In this document: one piece after another, positions 24,942 to 31,677 of the stretch
Position numbering within the stretch: the first letter of the stretch is position 1
Layout: each line of letters begins with the position of its first letter
From: an uncultured Eubacterium sp.
Lineage (GTDB): Bacteria; Bacillota; Clostridia; Lachnospirales; Lachnospiraceae
DNA: 31,677 bases
Direction: 5' to 3'
Assembly: GCA_934322085.1 (NCBI GenBank)
Contig: CAKRGF010000032.1
Coordinates: forward strand, 1-31,677
The notes under the pieces: model-generated
Database searches by the model: none
Told to the model about the DNA's origin: nothing
What the model saw: the letters and a program-made list of their open reading frames with translations, nothing else
Translations under genes and position numbers: made by a program

Positions 24942-27023
24942 TTAGGAATCAAGTCCAAGCTTTACAGCAATCATCTTGTCAATTGGACAGGTACTCTGAC
25001 CTTTGCCATCCGTTCCTTCCAGGTATGTGGTGGCAGCAGATTCAAAAATCATGTATATTTCATCCCCTACCACTTCTACCTCCTCTACCATTGGCGGAAG
25101 AGCAACTGCAAGTTCTAACTCACCAAGCATGGTATCATCTGTTACCCCTGCACGATTATATACTTGAAGTTCCGACAAAAATCTCTTCTTCGTGCTGTTT
25201 CTTCCATAGGAACAGCTAAAGATTGTACGGTCTCCAGAAAACGTAATTCCCTGTACATAATTTGGTGTGCTGCGATACACCAAATTACCACGCACATCTA
25301 AAATGATTTTACCCGTCAAAATCTGTTTTGCCGGCTCATCTTCCTCGGTTTCTGCAGGAATCGTACGGTGTATCTCCAACGTTACCGCCGTTCCTTTTGT
25401 ATAACTCTCCAATAAATCCGAAAGCTGACTAACGCTTGTAATCAACTCATTATTTACTGAGTAAATAACGTCTCCCTTTTTTAGCTTTTCTTTGGCCGTC
25501 TCACCGCTTCCTTTTTCCGCCAAAAGAATAGAGGAAGAAGAATAGACCGTCGCAACCTGAACACTCGTCTGCGTCTCATTTTCTCCGTCTGCCTCCACTT
25601 GCACCTCCTTCGTCTGGATTCCTAAATAATCTTCCTCCGCCGGATTGGTAATAATACGGACCTGACTTAATTCATTTGTCTTTGCATCATATTCATAAGC
25701 ATACATACGTGGCGCACTTGTATCATTTTCATCTACTTCTTCATCTGAATCCTCATCACTCGAAGTATCACCGGCAACTGGTGCCACACCAAACTGCGCC
25801 ACCCATAAATAACCGTCTTTTTTGTTATAAGAAATAGTCGATGGTTTTGTTGGAATCTTATGCAGTTCCACTTTGCTCGACGAGGTATATTCTTTCTTCC
25901 CAGTCGCATATTTGACTAGATCCGACAATGGGATACGCTCAAGCGAATACAATCCTGTCGTCTTGTCTTTGTTGGAATGACAAATCCAAATATTCTTATT
26001 TTTCTCATCGTAAGTAATACCACCCACATGACTCTTTTGGTCTTTTAAAACCAAAGTCTTTAAAAATTCCCCAGTCTTATTGTTATAAACGAAAATACAG
26101 CTATTATGCAGATCATCCATACAATACGCTGTCGTAAGCATATAATTTCCTGCCATACAGACTCCCTGCGGACAGAGATTGTTACATTGAATGTAATTTT
26201 TTGTCCAGTCCTCATCCGCCGTCGGTGCAAGACCAGGCATCTGGTATTTATCCACAATTGTCCATTTTAAGTCTGTCAATTTCTTGTAATTAGCAAAGCC
26301 AGCAGACAGCGGACTCTTCGATGGATAACTGTAATTTTTGATACTGTCATAGGTACTAAACACGCGTACCGGTTTTTTGTTAATTGTAACTGTAACCGAA
26401 GCCGAAGCCGCCTTATAGTTTGTCGTTGCAGGCACACTCATAGTTACCTTCGCCGATACTTTCTTAATCGTATCTTTCGTCTGTTTGGCCAGCGTTTTAC
26501 AGGTCTTATCAAATGTTTTTACAATCGTAACTTTTCCAGCCTGTGTGACTTTAATCACGTTTGTCGTCGCACAGGCATAGGTAACGGTCCCACCACCTTT
26601 CGAAGGTTTGGCAACAATTGAAAATGCGCCGTCGCCTTCTACTGCCGAATAAGCTGTTTTATCCGGTACTAACAACCGGTCGGCTTTTTTTATTTTAAAA
26701 GTTTTACTTTTGCTTCCCTTATATTTTGCTGTTTTCCCCTTTTTCGCTTTAATTGTGACTTTCGCTGTTCCAGCATTCTTGTTTTTTGTATACTTAACGG
26801 TATAATCCTTTTTGTTTTTTAATTTTTTCTTTCCAAGTTTTACGGTAACTTTCGGTTTTTTCAACTTTCCATCATATGTATAGCTGTTCTTTGACAAGGT
26901 AATTTTGACCTTCGATAATGGCTTCTGTTTTATCTTCTTTTTTGCCTGAACATCAATTCCACTGACTAATATAATAGAAAAAAACAGACTGACAAACAAC
27001 AGCATTTTCTTCCTGCACTTCAT
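24942..27023 (-). CDS. Exported protein with Ig-like, propeller-like and PDZ segments
   Basis: A 693-residue protein starting with a signal peptide (MKCRKKMLLFVSLFFSIILVSG, likely cut after VQA near 27). Residues about 38-115 are a lysine-rich Ig-like module (YTYDGKLKKPKVTVKLG...FKIKKA), and 115-215 look like a second beta module. From about 250 to 690 the pattern of repeated beta strands (GGITYDEKNKNIWICHS; TISYNKKDGYLWVAQFG; VQGITFSGDRTIFSCSYG) suggests a beta-propeller. Within it, about 465-555 read as a PDZ domain (EKLKKGDVIYSVNNELITSVSQLSDLL), preceded by an Asp/Glu-rich loop near 420-435. No protease domain or cell-wall anchor is visible. The start at 27023 is chosen over the TTG at 27044 because GGAAGGAAG lies before it. 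Function is unknown. Confidence 0.8.
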   Translation of the reverse strand: MKCRKKMLLFVSLFFSIILVSGIDVQAKKKIKQKPLSKVKITLSKNSYTYDGKLKKPKVTVKLGKKKLKNKKDYTVKYTKNKNAGTAKVTIKAKKGKTAKYKGSKSKTFKIKKADRLLVPDKTAYSAVEGDGAFSIVAKPSKGGGTVTYACATTNVIKVTQAGKVTIVKTFDKTCKTLAKQTKDTIKKVSAKVTMSVPATTNYKAASASVTVTINKKPVRVFSTYDSIKNYSYPSKSPLSAGFANYKKLTDLKWTIVDKYQMPGLAPTADEDWTKNYIQCNNLCPQGVCMAGNYMLTTAYCMDDLHNSCIFVYNNKTGEFLKTLVLKDQKSHVGGITYDEKNKNIWICHSNKDKTTGLYSLERIPLSDLVKYATGKKEYTSSSKVELHKIPTKPSTISYNKKDGYLWVAQFGVAPVAGDTSSDEDSDEEVDENDTSAPRMYAYEYDAKTNELSQVRIITNPAEEDYLGIQTKEVQVEADGENETQTSVQVATVYSSSSILLAEKGSGETAKEKLKKGDVIYSVNNELITSVSQLSDLLESYTKGTAVTLEIHRTIPAETEEDEPAKQILTGKIILDVRGNLVYRSTPNYVQGITFSGDRTIFSCSYGRNSTKKRFLSELQVYNRAGVTDDTMLGELELAVALPPMVEEVEVVGDEIYMIFESAATTYLEGTDGKGQSTCPIDKMIAVKLGLDS

Positions 27024-27042
27024 ACTCTTGCGCTTCCTTCCC

Positions 27043-27080
27043 AAAAAAATGTAACTGTCCCTTTTCTGGAACAGTTACAT
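27043..27080 (-). terminator. Terminator behind the DUF6273-like gene
   Basis: ATGTAACTGT (27080-27071) pairs with ACAGTTACAT (27058-27049) and is followed on the minus strand by seven T. The next gene starts only 20 bp further, and its ribosome binding site follows directly after the T tract. Confidence 0.9.
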
Positions 27081-27115
27081 TTAATCATGCAATCATGGCA
27101 AAACATAGGCATCGG

Positions 27116-28150
27116 TTATTTCAAATTTACCCACATCGTCGGACGTATGCAGGCACCATTTTCGTCCACTGGAAATCCATAGGTAATAATATCGCCAAGT
27201 GCCGAAACATATGTCGTCGACGCAGCATCTTTTCCCGGTGTGCGCAGCCGCATCGTCTTCGCCTTTGCCTTCAGTTTCTTCTTATATTTGTTAAATTCCG
27301 GCTCATTCATCAAAAATACTTTATCTTTTGTATTTTTACCACCGTCAGTTCCAAACTCTTCATTCGCAATATTTACAACATCTGTTTCTAGAATCATTGC
27401 CAATTCGCCTGGTGTAAATTTGCCGTCCTGAAGAAATTCACCATTCAGATAATTTCTTAACGTACAATTTTCCCATGTGACTTTTTCTGATTTATCATGA
27501 TATGGATGCTTATTATCTGCCATATATTTCGTAAGCAGAGCCTTTCCATCTGTACGCTCTAATACCATCCAGTCGCAGTTTCCAAACTTCACGACACCAC
27601 CAATTTTTACTTTTTCAATGGCTTTTTTCTCAAGCAGAATAATTTGATTCTTACAATCTTTGTAATCACCCAGTTTTTCATAGGAAGACGCTGCCCATTT
27701 TTCAAAACCAGCTTTCGCCCCAAGTCCTGCTAACTGATAACGGGTTGCCGGAACATTATAACAGACAATCACTGCAATAATAACCGCAAGTACAATCCAT
27801 TTTGCAATTCCTTTTTTCTGCTTATCTTCTTCCTGCCTTTTTGCTGTCGTGGTAACAGTACGTGAAATCACTTCTTTTTCCTTCGGCAATTTCTTTTTCC
27901 ATTCTTCGGCAAGTGCCGCACACTCTTCACTCAAAGCTGCACACTCTTCGCAGCCTTCAAATGGAGTTTCTTTACCTAACACATCCATCTGTGCAAAATC
28001 TTTCGTAAGGCGCACATAGATACGATAAACATCTTCATCTACCAAAAGACATCTTGTCGCTCTCTTTAACGTCTTTAACTGGACAAACCGTTCCGCCGGC
28101 GTCAGTTCAATGACCTCTTTTTTCTTTTTCTTCTTATCTCCCTTTGCCAT
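27116..28150 (-). CDS. Membrane-anchored DUF6273-like protein
   Basis: A 344-residue protein with three parts. Residues 1-110 are charged and probably cytoplasmic, with two Cys pairs in GCEECAALSEECAAL (about 66-80). One membrane helix follows at about 113-133 (KWIVLAVIIAVIVCY). Outside lie a TPR-like helix pair (YEKLGDYKDCKNQI, about 154-167) and a C-terminal domain of the DUF6273 type: VKFGNCDWMVLERTDGKALLT, then ENCTLRNYLNGEF and the closing IRPTMWVNLK. Such domains are frequent in surface proteins of gut Firmicutes, but their ligand is unknown to me. The start at 28150 has AGGAGG nine bases upstream and is preferred over 28222. The gene has its own promoter and terminator. Confidence 0.8.
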   Translation of the reverse strand: MAKGDKKKKKKEVIELTPAERFVQLKTLKRATRCLLVDEDVYRIYVRLTKDFAQMDVLGKETPFEGCEECAALSEECAALAEEWKKKLPKEKEVISRTVTTTAKRQEEDKQKKGIAKWIVLAVIIAVIVCYNVPATRYQLAGLGAKAGFEKWAASSYEKLGDYKDCKNQIILLEKKAIEKVKIGGVVKFGNCDWMVLERTDGKALLTKYMADNKHPYHDKSEKVTWENCTLRNYLNGEFLQDGKFTPGELAMILETDVVNIANEEFGTDGGKNTKDKVFLMNEPEFNKYKKKLKAKAKTMRLRTPGKDAASTTYVSALGDIITYGFPVDENGACIRPTMWVNLK

Positions 28151-28192
28151 GCACTGGAATCCTCCTTTGTCTCTTATGCGGACTGTATTGGT

Positions 28193-28222
28193 AGTATAAC
28201 ATAGATTGTGCCTAATTATCAA
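28193..28222 (-). promoter_or_regulatory. Promoter of the DUF6273-like gene
   Basis: TTGATA (28222-28217) and TATACT (28198-28193) on the minus strand, separated by 18 bp, about 45 bp before the start codon. Confidence 0.65.
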
Positions 28223-28245
28223 CTTTTTGACATCTTTTGTTCGTC

Positions 28246-28314
28246 ATACGAAAAAGAAGAAACTAACATTCGCACGAACATTGCTGTTTCCGATTTGTAG
28301 TTTCTTCTTTTCTT
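28246..28314 (-). terminator. Terminator of secDF
   Basis: AAAAGAAGAAACTA (28311-28298) pairs with TAGTTTCTTCTTTT (28265-28252) around a loop of 32 bases that itself holds short complementary pieces. The stem ends in a T-rich run on the minus strand about 30 bp past the secDF stop. Confidence 0.75.
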
Positions 28315-28338
28315 GTTCCAATATTTATTCACAAAGAA

Positions 28339-30612
28339 TTATTTTTTCTTCTTTGAATAAGTGACTGCTTTCTGCTCTTTTTCTCCTTTTCCGGAAAGAA
28401 CATACCACAATGGGGATGCTACACATACTGATGAATAACATCCGGAAATAATACCTACAATCAACGGAATTGCAAACTGGCGTACGGAATCTACACCGAA
28501 TACTGCTAATACAAATACCATGATAAAGGTAGTTACCGAAGTATTAATGGAACGAGACAATGTCTCTGTAATACTCTTGTTAATAATTTCTGCAAGGCTT
28601 GTTCTTGATGTAGCCTTAGCTTTATTCTCACGAATACGGTCAAATACTACGATGGTATCGTTGATAGAGTATCCGACAATCGTAAGCATACATGCGATAA
28701 AGGTACTTCCGACCGGAATAAACGCACTTGCCACTACATAAACGGTCAGCACGGCAATTACATCATGAACGAGTGCTAAAACAGCACTGATACCAGTTGA
28801 AAGTTTACGGAAACGAATCCAGATGTAAAGCAGCATACAAAGTGTCGCAATCAGAGTTGCTACGGCTGCATCTACTTTCATTTCATCACTGACAGAACCA
28901 CTGATAAACTCGGACTCAACCTTTGTGGATTCATCTACACCAAAAGTTTTTGCCATCGTTGCTTTCAGTTCTTCGGACTGTTTTTCACTGAGTTCCTCGG
29001 TACGAACAACAATCTTTGTATTATCAGCAACGGAAATTTCAACACTCTTACCACTTCCAATTACGGATTTTGCAGTATCTTCTGCTTTCTGTTTATCCTC
29101 ATCGGTTACTGTCTTAGACAGGTCAACGGATGTCGAGTTACCGCCGGCAAAATCCAAGCTATAGTTAAACAATGGACCACCAGAAGCAGCACGGACAACA
29201 AGTCCTGCCACACAGATTACAACAACAGCTCCGGAAATAACAACATATTTCTTCCAGTTACCAATAAAGTTAATCGTCTTACGCTCTTTCTGAACACCAT
29301 ACATTGAAGTATTTGTCATACCCAGTGCACAGAATGCTTTCATCAAAAGCTTTGTAATAAACAATGCAGTAAACATGGATAACACAATACCAATACCAAG
29401 TGTCATCGCAAAGCCTTTTACCGTACCAGAACCTTTCAAATAAAGTACCAAAGCGGCAATCAAGGTTGTCACGTTACCATCGATAATAGCGGACATCGCT
29501 TTGGAGAATCCGTTATCAATCGCAGACGCTACCGTCTTGCCGGTTGCCAGTTCCTCGCGGATACGTGTAAAGATAATACAGTTCGCATCCACCGCCATAC
29601 CAATACTCAGGATAATACCTGCGATACCAGGCAGTGTCAGCGTAACGTTTAATCCATTCAACGCTAATAACATTGCACCCACATAGAAAATCAATGCAAT
29701 GCTGGCTGCCACACCGGAAATGCGGTACATTACAATCATGAAAATAATTACAAGAATCAAACCAACAACGCCAGCAAACAAACTGGATTTCAATGCCTGA
29801 CTTCCCAATGTTGCTCCTACTACGTTACCATGAATGTTCTCAAGTTCCAATGGAAGAGCACCGATACGAACAGTAGAAGCGAGCTGCTCTGCGGACTCAG
29901 AAGTAAAGCTTCCGGAAATCCAGCACTCACCACCGGAAATCTCTTCTTTCAAGTTTGGTGCAGAAACTAACTTCTCATCATATACGATAGCAAGCTGCTC
30001 ACCAACATGCTCTCCTGTAATCTTAGCAAATTTCTTAATTCCTTTACCAGCGAACTTAATAGAAACACCATATTCAGTCTTTCCTGTGCCTTCCTGCTGT
30101 CTGCTGCCGGAAGTAGCTTCACCAATCATATCACCCGTCAAAAGAACTTTTGATTTGTCATAAACGACTTTATCGCCTTCATTTGGCGTTCCGCCTTTTT
30201 CTGTTTTCAAATCGGAATATAAAATGAAATAAAGCGCTCCAGCCTTACCAAGCTCTTGCAGAATCTCTTCCGAATCACTGGCACCTGGAATATCAATTGT
30301 GACACGGTCACTACCTTCCTGATATACTGCAGCTTCCGTGCTCTCTAAAGTCTCCACACGTTTCTGCATCTTGTAAATCGTATCTGCCATGTCTTTGTCT
30401 GTCGGCTGTTCACCGGTTCTTTTACCTGTACTATCCGTCTTATATGCCTGATATGTGACACTTACGCCACCTTCCAAATCCAATCCAAGACGAATGTTCT
30501 TAGCACTACCTCTGTGTGCGCCACCAATTCCCCGTGCTGCAACAAATGCAAACGCTGCAATCAGCACAAGAACCAGTAAAACCTGTAAAACGCCCTTTAC
30601 TTTGCTGTTCAT
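28339..30612 (-). CDS. secDF: Fused protein-export subunit SecDF
   Basis: SecD and SecF in one chain of 757 residues, as in Bacillus and many Clostridia. The complex uses the proton gradient to pull proteins out of the SecYEG channel. The SecD half has an N-terminal helix (about 6-28), RLGLDLEGGVSVTY (about 41-54), a large external domain to about 265, then a membrane bundle with Asp342 in SIGMAVDANCIIFTRIREEL. The SecF half starts near 440 and repeats the plan: helix at 455-473, LDFAGGNST (about 487-495) and VGYSINDTIVVFDRIREN in the second bundle. The aspartates of both bundles are those implicated in proton coupling. GGAGAT precedes the ATG, and the C terminus is basic (YSKKKK). Confidence 0.97.
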   Translation of the reverse strand: MNSKVKGVLQVLLVLVLIAAFAFVAARGIGGAHRGSAKNIRLGLDLEGGVSVTYQAYKTDSTGKRTGEQPTDKDMADTIYKMQKRVETLESTEAAVYQEGSDRVTIDIPGASDSEEILQELGKAGALYFILYSDLKTEKGGTPNEGDKVVYDKSKVLLTGDMIGEATSGSRQQEGTGKTEYGVSIKFAGKGIKKFAKITGEHVGEQLAIVYDEKLVSAPNLKEEISGGECWISGSFTSESAEQLASTVRIGALPLELENIHGNVVGATLGSQALKSSLFAGVVGLILVIIFMIVMYRISGVAASIALIFYVGAMLLALNGLNVTLTLPGIAGIILSIGMAVDANCIIFTRIREELATGKTVASAIDNGFSKAMSAIIDGNVTTLIAALVLYLKGSGTVKGFAMTLGIGIVLSMFTALFITKLLMKAFCALGMTNTSMYGVQKERKTINFIGNWKKYVVISGAVVVICVAGLVVRAASGGPLFNYSLDFAGGNSTSVDLSKTVTDEDKQKAEDTAKSVIGSGKSVEISVADNTKIVVRTEELSEKQSEELKATMAKTFGVDESTKVESEFISGSVSDEMKVDAAVATLIATLCMLLYIWIRFRKLSTGISAVLALVHDVIAVLTVYVVASAFIPVGSTFIACMLTIVGYSINDTIVVFDRIRENKAKATSRTSLAEIINKSITETLSRSINTSVTTFIMVFVLAVFGVDSVRQFAIPLIVGIISGCYSSVCVASPLWYVLSGKGEKEQKAVTYSKKKK

Positions 30613-30691
30613 GTTACTTATCTCCTTTACTATAAATCCTACTAGGGTATCTTATTGTAAAAATCCCCCTGCCGAGCACTGCTCGAGATTA

Positions 30692-30720
30692 AAGTATACC
30701 ACAAAACAATTGGTTCTTCA
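30692..30720 (-). promoter_or_regulatory. Promoter of secDF
   Basis: TTGAAG (30720-30715) and TATACT (30697-30692) on the minus strand with a 17-bp spacer, giving a leader of about 75 bases with a small CGAG/CTCG hairpin. Confidence 0.75.
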
Positions 30721-30738
30721 AGTACAAACCTACAAAAC

Positions 30739-31613
30739 CTACACCTTCTTCTTTGCCTTAACAACACCCTTTTTTCTCACAGCTGCAATCTTCTTATTTG
30801 TTGAATAATAGCGGTACGCTGCCGTATGTTTTACAAGTTTTTTTATTTTGTTTTCTTTCACGAGTTTTGCTTTTATGGTAAATTTCTTTCCTTTTTTCAA
30901 AGTTATCTTCGTTTTATGCACTTTTACCGCTTTCGCATTGGTATCCTTATCTGCTGACATAGCAACATGAAGTTCATTAGACTTTGCCACATAAACCTTT
31001 TTACCATCCACCATACGACAGGCAGCCACAAAATATTTGTATTTCTTTTTATTATTCAGTTTTTTGTACGTCTGTTTTGTCTGGCTAAACGTTTTAGCAA
31101 GCAATACTTACTCTTTCCATTACAATATGACCAATAAATTTCATACCCTGATACATTCTTTACTTTCAGCCACGACAAACAAATCTTTTTACTGCCGCCA
31201 ATTCCTTTTGCTAAAAGAAGTGGTAAATCCTCTCGTATTGCAAGACTGTCTGCCGACACCACGGATTCGTCTTTTACGGAAATTTGTCCATCCGGTTTTT
31301 GTTCTGCCTGTGACGAATTACTCCCCGTTCCGGTCGATGGGCCAGTTACGTCAGTTGTTCCTGTCGTCCCGCCCTCTCTTGCATCTGCCAGTTTTGCCTG
31401 CTCGATGATTGCATTTATCTGACTTATGGCAGAACTGCGAATAAATTTTATCTGCTGCACCGAAGTAGTATATTGTAACTGATTCTCCGTCTGCTTTATC
31501 ATACGATTCACCCGCTCTTGATAACTTGTTCTCTGCTCATCCGTAAGGTTTTTCAAATCACTAAAAAGAATACCCTTTTGGTGCTTTGCCTTTTCTACTC
31601 TGCTCCATTCGCC
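30739..31613 (-). pseudogene. Broken secreted Fn3/Ig-like protein gene, 3' part
   Basis: Two overlapping frames together make one recognisable protein. The upstream frame is open from 31613 (EWSRVEKAKHQKGILFSDL, then a helical segment NLTDEQRTSYQERVNRM...), passes a Thr/Gly/Ser linker, and enters a fibronectin-III-like domain (SGYEIYWSYCNGKSKY) before stopping at 31056. The domain continues without gap in the other frame (TFSQTKQTYKKLNNKKKYKYFVAACR), followed by a lysine-rich Ig-like piece that stops at 30739 after VVKAKKKV. The change of frame falls in a run of four A (minus strand) at 31095-31092, where five would restore it. A TAG at 31616-31614 closes the frame upstream, and no signal peptide or ATG is present. 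Likely a decayed surface protein; a sequencing error could explain the shift but not the missing start. Confidence 0.7.
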
Positions 31614-31677
31614 CTAGCGGGCTCATGGACGGCTCGCGCCCGCTTCTCTAAGCTCCAAGCCTTGCTCCATTCGCCCT
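31601..31677. repeat. 15-bp direct repeat flanking a GC-rich palindrome
   Basis: TGCTCCATTCGCCCT occurs at 31601-31615 and again at 31663-31677, at the very end of the window. The 47 bp between are GC-rich and contain GCGGGC/GCCCGC arms. The arrangement resembles either a tandem repeat or a small inserted element with duplicated target; the window ends before this can be decided. Confidence 0.5.

Noticed and set aside
27023..27044. TTG start at 27044 for the PDZ protein
   Set aside because: That codon lies in the T tract of the preceding terminator and has no ribosome binding site, whereas the ATG at 27023 has GGAAGGAAG in front and gives a standard signal peptide.
31056..31104. Programmed -1 ribosomal frameshift in the Fn3-like protein
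   Set aside because: The site reads CTAAAAC, which is not a canonical slippery heptamer, and the gene also lacks a start and is closed upstream by a stop, so decay or a read error is more likely.

Overview
The window reads as a chromosomal segment of a low-GC, Gram-positive anaerobe, most likely a member of the Lachnospiraceae (Roseburia/Eubacterium/Butyrivibrio-like). The reasons are the hprK-murB-rapZ-whiA-crh-type gene order, DapL-type lysine synthesis, a fused SecDF, several families typical of these bacteria (DUF6465, DUF1002 and DUF6273-like proteins) and strong AGGAGG-type ribosome binding sites. I see no rRNA, tRNA, CRISPR array, transposase or phage gene. Almost all genes lie on the minus strand. 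The genus is inference.

Layout. 1-911: a LytTR response regulator followed by the start of its sensor kinase, cut by the window edge. 1083-5349: a two-gene glucuronate module, a GH115 xylan alpha-glucuronidase without signal peptide behind uronate isomerase UxaC. 5448-9086: a FliK-like protein converging on an OPT-family transporter. 9233-11387: dapL followed by an exported DUF1002 protein. 11662-12604: divergent genes for a lysine/alanine-rich DUF6465 protein and a small acidic membrane protein. 12705-17222: dnaE followed by pfkA.

17318-22125 is the best-defined operon: hprK, a ROK glucokinase, murB, rapZ, whiA and a crh-like HPr paralogue. It joins carbon-status signalling (HPr kinase and an HPr-like protein with the regulatory Ser but no catalytic His), glucose phosphorylation, wall precursor synthesis and the RapZ/WhiA pair. 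22126-22704 holds no gene but two very large nested inverted repeats, one of which supplies the stop codon of the next gene (22705-23292, unknown function). 23449-24920: an Mrp-type Fe-S ATPase and thiamine pyrophosphokinase, coupled by a one-base overlap. 24942-28150: an exported protein with Ig-like, propeller-like and PDZ segments, and a membrane-anchored DUF6273-like protein. 28339-30612: the SecDF fusion. 30739-31613: the remains of a secreted Fn3/Ig-like protein, broken by a frameshift and an upstream stop.

No complete undescribed system is evident. The most unusual items are the ~200-bp and ~125-bp hairpins and a related dispersed motif, the His-less HPr paralogue next to its presumed kinase, and the PDZ segment set inside a propeller-like exported protein. 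All function calls rest on reading the sequence; no database search was run.
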